Source: Metallyticus violacea
Taxonomy: Eukaryota; Arthropoda; Insecta; Mantodea; Metallyticidae
Assembly: GCA_030762175.1 (NCBI GenBank)
Contig: CM060842.1
Span: forward strand, 51,384,001 to 51,448,000
DNA: 64,000 nt
Direction: 5' to 3'
Part shown: positions 23,451-34,863 of the stretch, piece after piece
Numbering within the stretch: the first letter of the stretch is position 1
How the letters are laid out: every line of letters begins with the position of its first letter
Program-made: the position numbers and the translations under genes
Notes under the pieces: generated by a model
Seen by the model: only the letters and a program-made list of their open reading frames with translations
What the model was told of the DNA's origin: nothing
The model's database searches: none

Positions 23451-23747
23451 GTCGGTCCTGGTGGTGTAGTGGTTACCATACTTGCCTCCTATACCCAAAA
23501 CGCGGGTTCGAACCCGGCCAGGACCGATGGATTTTTTCGGGCGTAAAAATCCTAAGTATGGCTTCCTTCGGAAGGGAAGTAAAGCCGTGGGTCCCGTGTC
23601 GTACATTTGCGGCACGAAAAAGAACCTCAAGCCTGAAAGAGAGGCCTCTGAGCAAAATTTGTCGGCCGTTTCACGCCCTGAGTTGAATGGGACGCTGATG
23701 ACCTGAGCTGTTAAAGAGCGTCCTTAAATAAATTAATAAAAAAAAAA
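23451..23747 (+). repeat. SINE family A, copy 2 (full length, perfect target duplication)
   Basis: Best-preserved copy. Acceptor-stem-like GGTCCTG pairs with CAGGACC, A box TGGTGTAGTGGTTACC, B box GGTTCGAACCC, then the common body and an AATAAATTAATAAA A-rich tail. The perfect 11-bp duplication AGAACAAAGAA lies at 23440-23450 and 23748-23758. The open frames that cross it are by-products. Confidence 0.95.
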
Positions 23748-23862
23748 AGAACAAAGAACATTTATTTAATAACTGTATGTGCAAAAGAAATGAATAACTT
23801 CTCCATCGGGAAGTACAGTTTCCAGATTGGTAATGCGAACCCAAGATATTTTCTTCATAAAT

Positions 23863-23864
<2 letters not shown>

Positions 23865-23899
<35 letters not shown>
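23865..23899. repeat. (AG)n microsatellite
   Basis: About 17 uninterrupted AG dinucleotides followed by an A-rich stretch. Confidence 0.95.
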
Positions 23900-23901
<2 letters not shown>

Positions 23902-23944
23902 AAAAAAAAAACAAAAAAATAAAAAAATGGAATTTTAACAGAGT

Positions 23945-25440
23945 AGAAGCTTGATGATTATAAACTTCTCGAAAGTCATTTGCGCGATCTGTCTAGTAAG
24001 TTGATGTATCTGTTGGCGGTGCGTATAAAGCCATTCAGCTGCTGCATATAAAATACTGAGGTAGCTCTAATAAAAGTAGTTATGAAATATTCGGGAAGCA
24101 GTTTACAATGTTCCGGAGGATGAATCGTGGGGAGTATCCAAAAACTTTTCGAAAGGATTCAGATAAGTCTCACAGCGAAAGGCAGGAACTTCATTTACTA
24201 TGACGATGACTACAATATTAATTACTATTTACTAATTAATAAATAACAAAAAAAAAATGCGCGCTTTGAGTTCCGATCGCCTGATATAATTTTCCTCGGA
24301 AGAAGGCAAGTTCCTTATGCAGTATCTCATCAATTTGGAATTTAGTAGAGGAATGATACCCTGTGTACATAACACATTTCCAGCAAAAGATGCTCAATCA
24401 GTGAGGGGAAAAAGAGTTCTCTTTGGGAAATATTCTGAAATCTAGTAAACTCACTTTCAAGTTTCGAAAACGCGCATGCGCCTTAGTACAGGACGAGTGT
24501 CTTTGCTCGCATTCCAGGATGCATACGGCAATCAAAAGCGGTTTGTAAGCTGGCGACAGTTGCTCTGGTATATGTATATCCAGGCACGTGGAATGCCAAC
24601 ACTGTACACGTTGCCCCAACAAGCAATACATTGTGGGTTACGTTTGTGTGTGAACATTCATTTCCGGATATCGAAGTCCATTACGGAAGAGCGGATTATA
24701 CAGATGCCGGGGAGGGGAGGGTGGATTCCCTAAACAGTGCTTTCAGTTATTGGCTAACATTGGAGTTCTGGACTGTTATGCAGTACAGAGAGACGACAGT
24801 TCTCCTGAATGCTCGATACATTTTTAAATTAACAGAGTCATGCCGAAACATAACTGTTTACTATTTCCCGCATTAGGAGAGAGCACTAATGTATCACATC
24901 TTTTAACACACTATTCAGTTATTTTATAGCATAGTCACGTGTTGCCGTAATTAGACGGTTATTGAAACATTTTATACTTTGACCTGCAAAGAAATCTCCC
25001 ATAGTAGTTTTTCGAGATGTTCTTGTCTAAGAGACTTTTTGAGCTCTTATAAGTCATTAGGGATTATTTCAACGAAGTAAACTGCAGATCTTCTTCATTC
25101 TCATCGTCAGTTTCCAGATCAACAGATGTTCTCAATACATCTTGTTACAGAGCATCCGACACTTCTCTCCGATAAGACTGAGGCTCAATAGTTTATCTTT
25201 TGTATATGGTTAAATTTAATGATTAACTCAGATTGTAATTCCTGCAACTTCCCTTCCGCTGATAAAATCTTATAATCTCATTAACTTTGGTGCCGATGTC
25301 ACCTTATAACATTTCAGTTCGTAGTTTTCAAAGTGATTTCTTTTTCCGCAGTAAGGTACCTTAAATCCTAGATAACTAGCTGTATTATTTTAGCATCTAT
25401 TGTTTTACACCACATGTGATTCTTTCCATCGAATGCAATT
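23945..25440. other. Intronic sequence, no firm feature
   Basis: Short open frames (24398-24876) overlap each other on both strands and match nothing known. Confidence 0.4.
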
Positions 25441-25459
25441 ATTTTAATCTTTGCCCATA

Positions 25460-25930
25460 AAATTCTCATTATATTTGATCATTGCTAAACATTCCAAAAC
25501 TCTTTAATAGTTAATTATTTCCTCTTATATTTTTCTATATATTTTATTTAATGCTTAAAATCTTAGTATTTCGCTAATTATGCAGAATGAAAAGGAACTC
25601 AGTGTCACAAATTTTCATATTATATTTGATCATCACTCAACTATTTAAATACTAATTGAAAATTAATTACTTCCACCAATTTTTTCTGGAAGTTTTACTT
25701 AATGCTCAATCTCTCCGTCATTTTGCTTATTATATAGAATAAAAGAAACCCAGTGTCATAAACTTTCCTATTTTATTTTATTATCGCTCAAGATTTTAAA
25801 GACTCATTACAAATTAATTATTTGCACCTATATTTTCCTATGGCTTTTATTTAGTGCTTAAAATCTTAGAATTTTGCATATTATACAGAGTGGAAAGAAC
25901 TGAAATGTCATAAGTTTATAGGATTTTCCG
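25460..25930. repeat. Tandem array 1, about 150-bp units, three diverged copies
   Basis: Units begin at TTATATTTGATCATTGCT (25468), TTATATTTGATCATCACTC (25618) and TTATTTTATTATCGCTCA (about 25773). Each continues through ATTAATTA, a TTTTTCT(A/G)(T/G)(A/G) block, TTTA(T/C)TTA(A/G)TGCT and a C(A)GTGTCA(C/T)AAA block. Confidence 0.75.
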
Positions 25931-26204
25931 TGCTATAAATGTGACATTTTATAATACCACTTTGGCCACCGACGTGGTACTTGTCCTTAAAAATAATATT
26001 TTTGTGTGCTGTAATATGCTGATGAGTCGAAATTTCAAATTCCGGTTATAATACCGGAGTGAGAGAGAGAAAAAATTATAACAGATATCGTTCTGTGTTA
26101 TTTTTTTCACAACTTGAAGCGTTTTGACGTAATTTACCTGACAAGTTGTATTAAATCATTTGTGTTCGCAGGATTATACGTTTTAAGCGAGCTTCATATA
26201 CGAG

Positions 26205-26410
26205 AATAGGTCCATAAGTTTCCGGCCTAAACATTTTCTAGGCATGATAAAGACAAAAACTACATTTCACTTTTTAATTTAGTTACCCTTTATTGCAATA
26301 CATTTTTCACATCTTTAACATTTAATCCCCCCCCCCCCAAATAGTCAGAAGTCTTGTCTGCAAAATGGGCATAAACAGCATCCATCACTTTTTCATCACC
26401 CTTAAATTAA
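26205..26410 (-). pseudogene. mariner transposase 3' end with terminus
   Basis: The minus strand reads DAVYAHFADKTSDYL then RCEKCIAIKGN, which is the C-terminal V-x-x-x-F-A-D-K...R-W-x-K-C-I-x-x-x-G-x-Y block of mariner transposases. It is followed by the likely terminal sequence (AGGTCCATAAGTTTCCGGCC at 26207-26226 in plus orientation). A C-run at 26328-26338 interrupts the frame. The rest of the element is absent. Confidence 0.75.
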
Positions 26411-26419
26411 AGGGACTTA

Positions 26420-26930
26420 CAATAAAATAAGAAAAATAATCTCTGAAAATCAGTGAAATTGCAGTATTGGCAGGAGGGAGGGTTTACTCAAATGTTAAAA
26501 ATCGTTCTATCGGCATTAATGTTTATTTCACAACGAAATTCTGTATATGCCATTTAAATAAAACAAGAAAAATAAAAACGCTCCTGAAAATCAGTGAAAT
26601 CGGACTATTATCAGGGTAGTACCTTTTACCCCAAAATTTAAAAATCGCTCTTGTGGCATTAATATATGTTTTTTTGGCAACAAAACTCCGTACATTCCAT
26701 TTAAATAGAATAAGAATAATAGTTTACGAAAATGAGGGAAATCGGGCCATTAGAGGGGGGTTATCCAAAATTTAAATATCGGCGGCACAAACACTTGTTT
26801 CTTCACAATAAAAATCGGTATATACCATTTAAGTAAACAAGAAAATAGTTTCTGAAAATTAGGGATATTGGATTATATGGAGTAATAGCATACTTAAAAA
26901 CCGAAATTTAAAAAGCGCTCTTAATTTTAA
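26420..26930. repeat. Tandem array 2, about 125-143-bp units, nearly four copies
   Basis: The core AAAAT(C/G/T)AG(T/G)GA(A/T)AT follows (T/A)AA(G)AAAAATA-type A-rich blocks at roughly 26446, 26588, 26730 and 26855. Each unit then has an AAATTTAAA(A/T)ATCG block and a CATTTAAATA block. It sits directly next to the mariner fragment and close to tandem array 1, but its unit sequence is different. Confidence 0.75.
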
Positions 26931-27249
26931 TTTTCTCTCTATTGTTTCAAAGTAAAAGGACAAATTAACTCAGCATATGACGATGCATGTGGTTTATATT
27001 TTAAAAAAAAGTTGTAGTGAAGATAGCAACTGTCAAATATTAATCTAATATATGTGTTAGAATTATATTTGTATGTAAGAGCGCTCTGCAATAATTAGAC
27101 GTCGGATTTGTATGCACTAAAATACCTGCAATATGCATGAATTTATGTTGTCAAAATCTTTAAAATATGGACTACAATTTCGAAAATATGCACTGAGCAT
27201 ATACTGAAATTGTCAACTTTAAGCTTATACTTTTTGGTACTTATAATGT

Positions 27250-28130
27250 ACATTCTTCCTTAGACATCATTCCGACCGTTGTAATTTGATTTGAGGTATA
27301 CAATGCTCTTTTTCTCAAATTTCTCAGGTTTAAGTTAATGCCGTTTGTCGGTTAACACAAGTTTGTATGTTAAAAAAGATATTTCCACGTGTACAGATCT
27401 TATTGGGCAAACTTTGAAAACATTTGCTAGCTCTGGCGAAAATTTTCAGGAAGCACTGCTTTTTCACCTTAAAGATATTTATCTGATGATCACAAAAGTT
27501 TAAGGTCAGGATCTCTTTTAAAAACACTGTACAATTTATAACTTAATTTTCCTGCACACTTTAAGAAACACTCTCAAGTTTACTCTGAATCGCATTGAGA
27601 ATTAATAAAGATTCATGTAAAGACAAACCATATTTTTCGAGGGTTTTTTTGGGGGGAGCGGCTTCAGCTATAGCTTTGACATATACCTTGATTACAATCA
27701 AGTCCCTTTGTAAATGCTCAGTACTAAAGCTATTCTGAGAACGTTCAAATGAGAAAGCGTCAATTGGATTCAGTTTACCAAAGAATTCTTTAACTACATT
27801 GAAATTATCTGATTAGAAGAGAGCAGCTTCAATCTGCAACCCCAACGAGCAAGTATTGGCTCGGGGTAATGGGTGGTCTGGAAAATTTTCTTTGTATACA
27901 CTATGGGACTTCAACAAATATCTTTTTTGGGCTGGTGGTGTTTTTCACGCGAGGAAATACTTCCCTTATGGCTTCCGCTACTCTGTGAAGTACATGCACA
28001 ATACACGTAACATGAATGAGTTGGGGGAAAACACTTTTAATGCTGAAAGTGTTAGCATCTGAAAGCAAAACCCGAAATTTGTGTTTACTGCCTTCATTTG
28101 ATCAAACTTCTAGACGAATTTTCTTTCGGC
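27250..28130 (-). pseudogene. hAT-superfamily transposase remnant
   Basis: Minus-strand frames read LLSDANTFSIKSVFPQLIHV and TCIVHVLHRVAEAIREVFP (near 27930-28060), then AALF.SDNFNVVKEFFGKL near 27760-27830, YGLSLHESLLILNAIQSKLE near 27580-27640 and IRSVHVEISFLTYKLVLTDK near 27350-27410. This is the order of domains in BED-type hAT transposases: the V-T-C-x-x-H-x-L-H-R-V-A-E block, then the C-terminal S-x-x-x-E-x-x-F-S-x-Y-K dimerisation block. Stops and frameshifts break it throughout. Confidence 0.78.
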
Positions 28131-28607
28131 ATTATAATGTGACCTTAACCTAAAGGAAAACTGAACAGCATCAGATCAGCAGCCCAGGTTTGAGCTGCAT
28201 GGTGACGCAATATAAATAAGGAAAATGGAATGAGGAATTCCCTAGTAACATCACCGTACTGGAGAGGCTCCCACAGTAAGAACTTTATTATTATATCACT
28301 AATGTGTTAAAACATTAATTTTAAAATTTAAAAAATGTACATTATATTTTTGATGTATGAAAAAATGATTAAATATGCATCAACATTTGGAATGTGCAAT
28401 TATATGCACATAAAATTATAAATATAAGCACAGAAGAACATGAAACATATTGCTAAACTTAATTCCATATTACAAATAAAAATAAACTAAAGCTTTTTTA
28501 TACAAATCCTACGTCTAGTAATAATCTTCAGAAAACTTTTCCTTTACTTGTTTTTACTACAATAAAATTTAATTTAATCTCAAAAAATCCATCGAACTTT
28601 CGATTAT

Positions 28608-28608
28608 A

Positions 28609-28641
<33 letters not shown>
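28608..28641. repeat. (ATT)n microsatellite
   Basis: About eleven ATT units. The complementary (AAT)n run lies 250 bp downstream. Confidence 0.95.
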
Positions 28642-28642
<1 letters not shown>

Positions 28643-28891
28643 TGTACATAGTGATTGTTTTTAAATAGTAACATGATTTTGTATTATTGATACATATAAA
28701 CTTCTCCTTCTTAAATCCGCAAAATTGAAACTTTGTTATTTCTCTTTATTTTAGTGAATGTAAAGATGATAATAGGGGCTCAGTTCATAATCATGGTTAC
28801 ATTTAAAAATATGCTCACACAATATAACTTGGTCTATCCGCGGTCGTATGTTTTATTTAATTAATAATACACCATTATTTTTGGGTATAAT

Positions 28892-28894
28892 CTC

Positions 28895-28932
<38 letters not shown>
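28892..28932. repeat. (AAT)n microsatellite
   Basis: About thirteen AAT units, complementary to the run at 28608-28641. Confidence 0.95.
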
Positions 28933-28933
<1 letters not shown>

Positions 28934-28939
28934 TCTAAA

Positions 28940-29399
28940 ATCATGATTTCTCTTTTGTAATACTTATAGTTAACAATACTTCTAATTCTGTTTTCCTTAG
29001 TTTAGAAAATTAAGAATATTTTCACTAACATTTATTTTCCAGTAATTTTGAAGGTAAAAAAAATATATAGTGCCAGCTTTTCTTTTATTAATTAGCTTTT
29101 GAGTTTGTCATGCTAATTAACATGCAATAATGCCATAACCAATTTCATTAATTAACAAGCGAATATTAGGATTTTATATTCTTTTTAAAGTTGTTCTATT
29201 TCCCGAGGAATCCCCGTGACGATTTTTTTATTGTAGTTGCCAAAAGTAGTAAAATGTGGTTCCGTAGTTATAGGTCATGACGTAGGGAATGAGAAGAACC
29301 AATCTCTGCAGAGAAGAGCAAGAATAAGAAAAAGTATCTCAATGGTTTATTAAGTTATGATTAAGAATTTCAGAGAAGTGAATGTTTATTTTAAACGGT
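28940..29399. other. Intronic sequence, nothing recognised
   Basis: AT-rich; no repeat or coding block. Confidence 0.5.
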
Positions 29400-29439
29400 T
29401 GATGTGCAAATAGTGCCCGTTATTCAATGGCTAAATGAA

Positions 29440-29790
29440 CAGCATTTTGGTGCAGTGCCACGCTAGTTAGGGGTCGTCATTAATTGAAGCAGATCCAGTA
29501 CTGCGGCCTATTTGAGCCACTTTGGCTCCCAGCCATACATATCTGTATGTTTGTGTGTGAAACGGTAGCGGCGGCATGCGATTATGCAAACAGGCTCTGT
29601 AGGATCTCCAGTTGAGCGGTTTCCTTGTTTTGCTGCTGTGACGAGGGAGTTGACAAGCGGACAACTCGCAGGAAAAGCGAGAGAGCTCTCTTTCTGCTTG
29701 CTTCTGATGATGGATGATCGCAGCTCCACTAGCGCTCTCAACTGTGCCGTTTAAGAACTAACAAGGCATGTTCCCCCACTCTCCCCTTTA
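29440..29790. other. GC-richer, stop-poor island of unknown role
   Basis: Base composition here is clearly richer in G and C than the surrounding intron. It contains an octamer-like GATTATGCAAA (29579-29589). Overlapping minus frames of 65 and 77 codons exist but match nothing known. It could be an intronic regulatory element, an unrecognised exon, or an old repeat. Confidence 0.3.
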
Positions 29791-30248
29791 TGTTTATTGC
29801 CTCTGTGACAAGCGAAATGGCATTGGAAGGCATTAATATTCCCCAGTCCCAAGAGCAGTTTTTGCGACCAATGATTATTTGTGTAAGATCGGTGAAATCT
29901 TTATAGGTAAATTATTATTTTTTTTTTATTAATTTCGCACCTCTTATTAAATATTTACTTAATTCGAGATTCTCTTCACGTAAATTTATTATTTTTAAAT
30001 TAGTGTCTGAGAGAATTGCATTCACCCACAAAGGAAAGCTTATAAAGTAAGGCATTCAAATTTAATTTCTTTTCACAAAATAAAACAACTTTAAAAAATT
30101 TTCTAGATTTTTGAACAGCCATTTGTAGTATTTATAAAATTGGAGTAATTTGTTTAATATTATGCTTTCTTCTACTAACTAACGCCAGCATTATTTATCG
30201 ATGTTTGAACGTTTGAACTCCACATACATATTTCACTCGATGAAAGTT

Positions 30249-31320
30249 CAGTACAATGTGGTTATTTGAGTTACGGGCCGCATGGACGCGGTTGCTTCCT
30301 GGGGAAATGCAGCCGCCACAACCGAAAAAAAGGGGAAGTAAAATAGAGTTAATGTTCATATTTTTACTGAAAGCAAAACTATTACAAATTATAATAATAA
30401 GGTATAATATTCGTTGAAAATGATGCCACTCAATGGCAATCTATTGCTTAATCTGCATAAGAAATTCCCATATTTCATCGAACCTTTCTGCCTTAAGAAC
30501 GTGGTAATTCAAAACACGTTTCTTGTCATTGACAGCTCTTGCATACTGCAACTTTTGAACAAGTTGGGGAACTACTTCTTTTTACCATTACCAGGACATA
30601 ATGAACTCGAACTAATCACAGCTGCCTGTTGCCACAATTTTATCGTTTCGTTTTTATTATTTTCATTTCATTTTAACACATTTCATTGAAACATCTTTAT
30701 AGTTTCCTTAGTCTAAACACCAGTGTACAATTATCAACTTGGTAGGCAAATGAAAACGTTTTGGCCAGGCGAATTGACCTTGTTAATTCAAAGCTCCAAG
30801 TCAAACAGTACTAAGCAAAATAAAAGTTATGTGCGGAAACAGTTTAACCAATGTCATTAGATTTTCAATGTTGTGTTTTTAATAACTGTATATTTAATTA
30901 GTGTTGTAATGTATCAAGTTAAATTTGTTTTCACGAGTTTAAATCAAAAAATAAAACAGCATATATTGTAAATCGATTTAATTTTGACCATCTGTCAGCG
31001 GAAGTTAAAATGCCAGATTGGACGTTTGTAACGATAAGCGCATTTTATGGATATATTAATGTGTTTTATAATTTTATTCGCTGTGTAGTCAAAATGATTA
31101 CATTCGGGCTACATATTCTGTCAAGATAAATAACTGAGGTTTCGTCAAATTATAACAATTTCTTGCGAACTATATCAGCACATTTCGGTAGGAATCTTTT
31201 TCCACATATGTATCATACATTAAAACCCGTTCTTCAAGAATATATTTATGTAATGGCATGACTAACGAAGAACTAGCATATGAAAGTACCAAGTAACACA
31301 AGAACTCCCAACCACTCAGA
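30249..31320 (-). mobile_element. Element F, copy 2, interrupted by about 550 bp of other sequence
   Basis: Left end CAGTACAATGTGGTTATTTG then GAGTTACGGGCC, followed by family blocks GTTGAAAATGATGCCACTCA and GAACAAGTTGGGGAACTAC. Homology stops near 30600 (TTACCAGGACATAA), then resumes near 31155 (CAATTTCTTGCGAAC, CACATATGTATCATACAT, TGGCATGACTAACGAAGAAC). The right end is unclear. Confidence 0.65.
30601..31155. mobile_element. Unclassified insertion inside element F copy 2
   Basis: It is absent from copies 1 and 3 of element F at the same point, so it was inserted (or the others lost it). Both junctions carry ATAA-type sequence (CATAATG on the left, TTATAAC on the right). No coding. Confidence 0.45.
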
Positions 31321-31539
31321 TACAAAAATGTAGGATGTATCCATAAATATATAACAATAAAACGTGTTAACAGAAACCTGCTTGTTTCTATAGTGTGTGT
31401 CCTTTACACAAACTGGGTTTAAAGGCTAAAAAACGATGATTCGACTTAGCGTACACTCAACGCTATTCCAGGATCAAAACAAAGCAAACTGCATTTGATG
31501 ATCAACTTACCCTCCTATGCTGACAATTTTGAACTGAAA

Positions 31540-31850
31540 CGCGTGTGATCCATATACGGGTGTTCTCACTTAGACTGAGGTTTTCCATTGTTTTCCTAGG
31601 TCCATTTTCAGAAAGAACTAGAATTTCTCTGCCATGGGTTCTCCTTGCATTTCATCTCTCCTGTGTGTATATGTCTTTCTGTGTTGGCGATGTCTTCGAA
31701 GCGGCTTTGATATCGGACGAACCACCCATTCAGGGTGTATTCTGTGTGTTTCCGGAGGTAATTACCTCCCAGAAAGGAGAATGCCGAAACTCCCAGGGGA
31801 ATGTTAAGTCCCTCTACTGGAGCAGAATAAACAGTTAAAGAGAAAGAAAA
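31540..31850 (+). other. Stop-poor block with a 16-bp palindrome
   Basis: A 97-codon plus frame and an overlapping minus frame of 106 codons are present; neither is recognised. The perfect palindrome GGAGGTAATTACCTCC lies at 31754-31769, with a homeodomain-like TAATTA core. Confidence 0.3.
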
Positions 31851-33380
31851 TGAAGTAAGATTTATGAAAACTAAAAAAAAAGTTAAGAAATTAGCAAAGA
31901 TTATGTTAATTTTATGTAAGCGAGACATAAGTTAACGAGTAACTCTGCTTTAATACACTTTCAATGCCAAAATTAGATTTCAATTCTATAGAACAAACTT
32001 GGCGAATTTTAAAATGTTAATTCATTTTTATAGTTTTACTTTTAGAGTGCAACAAGCAAATCAAATTTCACTATTTTCAATAAATGCACACGAGTATTTT
32101 GTTGTGTAGTTAATGTACTTTTGTGCAAGTGCTCCAGCGTATTTTAATGGCGAACTAGAAGCAATAAAATTGTGAGAGGTTAAAATTATTTATATTTTTA
32201 ATTGTAGATTTCGATTCTGAGATTACAATCTAAAAATTCACATTAATAAGCATTTTATTAGTGAAATAAATATGCTAACTTAAACACATGGAATGTATTT
32301 GGCATGTAAAAACAGTATAATTCACTACCAGAAAGCAGCAAATCAATTATCAAAAGTGAAAAGTTTAGGAAACAAGTCATAACATATTTATGGGGTCAAT
32401 ATTATAAACAAATTAATTCTGCAAAACGCGCCAGTAAATATATGGAAAAAACAAGTATTTGTTCTGGAATAAACATCTCTCATAGTAATGTACATTTCTA
32501 ACTTTAGTAGGTAAAACTATTTAGTGCTATACAAGCTTTTGTGTCTAAGTTAATATAATATGAGATACATGCTATATCAAATCCAGGACCTCCGGAGTTG
32601 TAGTCGTATCATTATACCATAGAGACAGTCAATAACTTTTTAATGTTGTAAGTTATTATCTAGGGTTTGTACAATTAAAGGTGAGGTAAGTACTTTTTGT
32701 GGCTTATGACATTTAAAGTAAACATTGTGTTCAAGGTCAATCTCATAACTTTAATCTCTTTTAATCTTATTTTCAATGAACATTTAATTCTGTAATGGAC
32801 TTGACTATCTAAATCAGATATTTGCAAACTAAAACCATAAAGCTATGAACATTTCCATGTAAGATAATAACAAGTTATGAGAAAATAAAGTTCTTTTAGA
32901 ATAGTGTAATATATTAAAGAACTTCCGCCAGCAAGTCATAAGTAGGGCGAAAGCATAAAAGAACAAATACAAAAGAGACCATAATAAAACATATTCTTTG
33001 TAAATATTGTAGCTTTGTAAAACAGCAAGTGAGCAAACACCATCATGTCAAAGATGAGTTGGAATTTCTGTAAATATAAGATCTTGTGTTGCCAACAACG
33101 CTAATGTAGTGTGAACTAATGTAATTAAAAATTAACCACGTTAAAACTTAAATACTCGTTGAAAATCTTGCAGGAAGTCCAGTGAGAGCAAAATTTCTCA
33201 TTTTTTGCTCAATAGATGTTAAATCAAAGAGGAAATACGTTTAAAACCTAGCAGGATGCCTAGTAGTAAGATACCTTTCCATTCTATCAGTCAATATAAG
33301 AAGAGATTAATGAAAATATTAGCAGTTCGTGAATGTGAACCCCAGAATGGAATGTTTAGATTTTGATAGGAGGAAACACA
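31851..33380. other. Intronic sequence, nothing recognised
   Basis: AT-rich, no coding or repeat call. Confidence 0.5.
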
Positions 33381-33382
33381 TT

Positions 33383-34445
33383 TACGAGGGGTGTTCTAAA
33401 AGTTCTCCGCCTGATTCAGAGATGTCGTCAAAATGAATGGTGAAATTACTGTTATAATTGTGAAGTATTATGCTTTAGATGGTGTACTATAAATTTTCAG
33501 ACGCGTAAGTGTAGTTACTTGGTTATGATGATCGTGCAAACGAACTAGCGTTAATAAATTCTACAAAATAGATAAAACTGAAATACGAACTGTGATAAAA
33601 TAATTCGCTTTGAAATGTTTAACCCCCCAAAAATTACAAAAAGAGTTATATTTCATATTAATGAATTCTCCCCTTTTGTTTTCGACGGATAAAAAGGGCT
33701 GCTGAATTTAAGCGTGATCTTACATTGATGAGCGCTCAGGTCGTCCCAAAATTGCTATGGTCAAGGAGATTGTGACTGAAATTCACAATGTTGTACTCAA
33801 ATGATAGCCGATTGAAGGTACGTGAGTTGCTGACGTTACGAATACCTGGATAGGCCGTGTCCACTACATTTTATACGAAGTATGAGAAAGCTTTTCGCTC
33901 TTGGGTACCGCATTTGTTAAAAATAGACCAAAATGAATTTAAATGAACATTTTGCAAAGGTGTATAAACTTGTTTAAAGGCACTTCCAGTGAGTCTCTCC
34001 CACATTTCATAATAGCAGATAAAAATAGATTCACAATTACACGCCGAGACAAAGAACAGTCCAAACAGCGGATGGCAATAGGGGAAAGTGCATCATAGAA
34101 AGCAAAAACGATTCCAATCTAAAGAAAAGTCATCCTGCGGTTTTCTGGGATCCTCATGGTGTGGTGGTCACAGACTATCTCCAGAAGGGCAGAACCATCA
34201 CCGGAAAGTATTGCGCTGGACCAAATGAAGGATACTATTTAGATTAAAGGTCCACCTTGCGAAAAATAAAGTTCTCTTTCATCAGATAACGCGCCTTCAC
34301 ACAGTCTGGGATTGCTGCTACAAAACTGCATAACTTTAATCTTGCAAGTGTTTCCACATCCGCCATATTCGCAGGATGTGACTCCCAGAGATTACTTTTT
34401 GTTCCCAAACCTAAAGAAATGGCTGTCTAATCAATTTTACTTTAC
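33383..34445 (+). pseudogene. mariner transposon remnant
   Basis: The left end starts after TA with CGAGGGGTGTTCTAAAAGTT (33385-33404), a mariner-type terminus. The plus strand then carries mariner transposase blocks: AEFKRDL near 33702, SGRPKIAMVKEIVTEIHNVV near 33735-33795, VRELLT near 33820, FWDPHGVVVTDYLQKGRTI-type DE block near 34145-34205, KVLFHQ near 34265, and HPPYSQDVTPRDYFLFPNLK near 34350-34415 (the last motif normally has D where here the D is kept in DVTPRDYFLF). Frameshifts and stops are many and the right terminus is missing. Confidence 0.85.
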
Positions 34446-34646
34446 CTCATGCTGCAATAAAACTGTCATATTTCCTTACCTAAACATACCTTATATCAGG
34501 AAAACATATTCGGACTGTCACAGTTAAATTTGGCCACTGTAATTCTTCTGATTTCATTACTAATATTTCCTTTAAATTCCGAAAAGTGCATTTAATAATT
34601 TCGGTAATAACTAAATGCTGATATTCAGGAAATTGCAGTTCTGGAA

Positions 34647-34863
34647 GCGGGTTCGAACCCTGCCAGGTCTGGTTTCGGTCCATCGGAAGGGAAGTAAAGC
34701 CGTGGGTCCCGTGTCGTACATTTACGGCACGAAAAAGAACCTCAAGCCTGAAAGAGAGGCCTCTGAGCAAAATTTGTCGGCCGTTTCACGCCCTGAGTTG
34801 AATGGGACGCTGATGACCTGAGATGTTAAAGAGAGTTCATAAATAAATCAATAAAAAAAAAAT
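34647..34863 (+). repeat. SINE family A, copy 3 (5'-truncated, internally deleted)
   Basis: It starts at the B box (GCGGGTTCGAACCCTGCCAG), lacks the GGGCGTAAAAATCC part of the body, and continues with AAGTAAAGCCGTGGGTCCCG to an A-rich tail. A perfect duplication CAGTTCTGGAA at 34636-34646 and 34864-34874 shows that it was inserted in this short form. Confidence 0.92.

Noticed and set aside
23454..23527. tRNA-like cloverleaf with A and B boxes.
   Set aside because: It is the head of SINE A: the same head-body-tail unit recurs six times with target duplications, so it is not a tRNA gene.
23388..23706. Several overlapping open frames on both strands.
   Set aside because: They are translations of SINE A; the same peptides recur at the other SINE copies.
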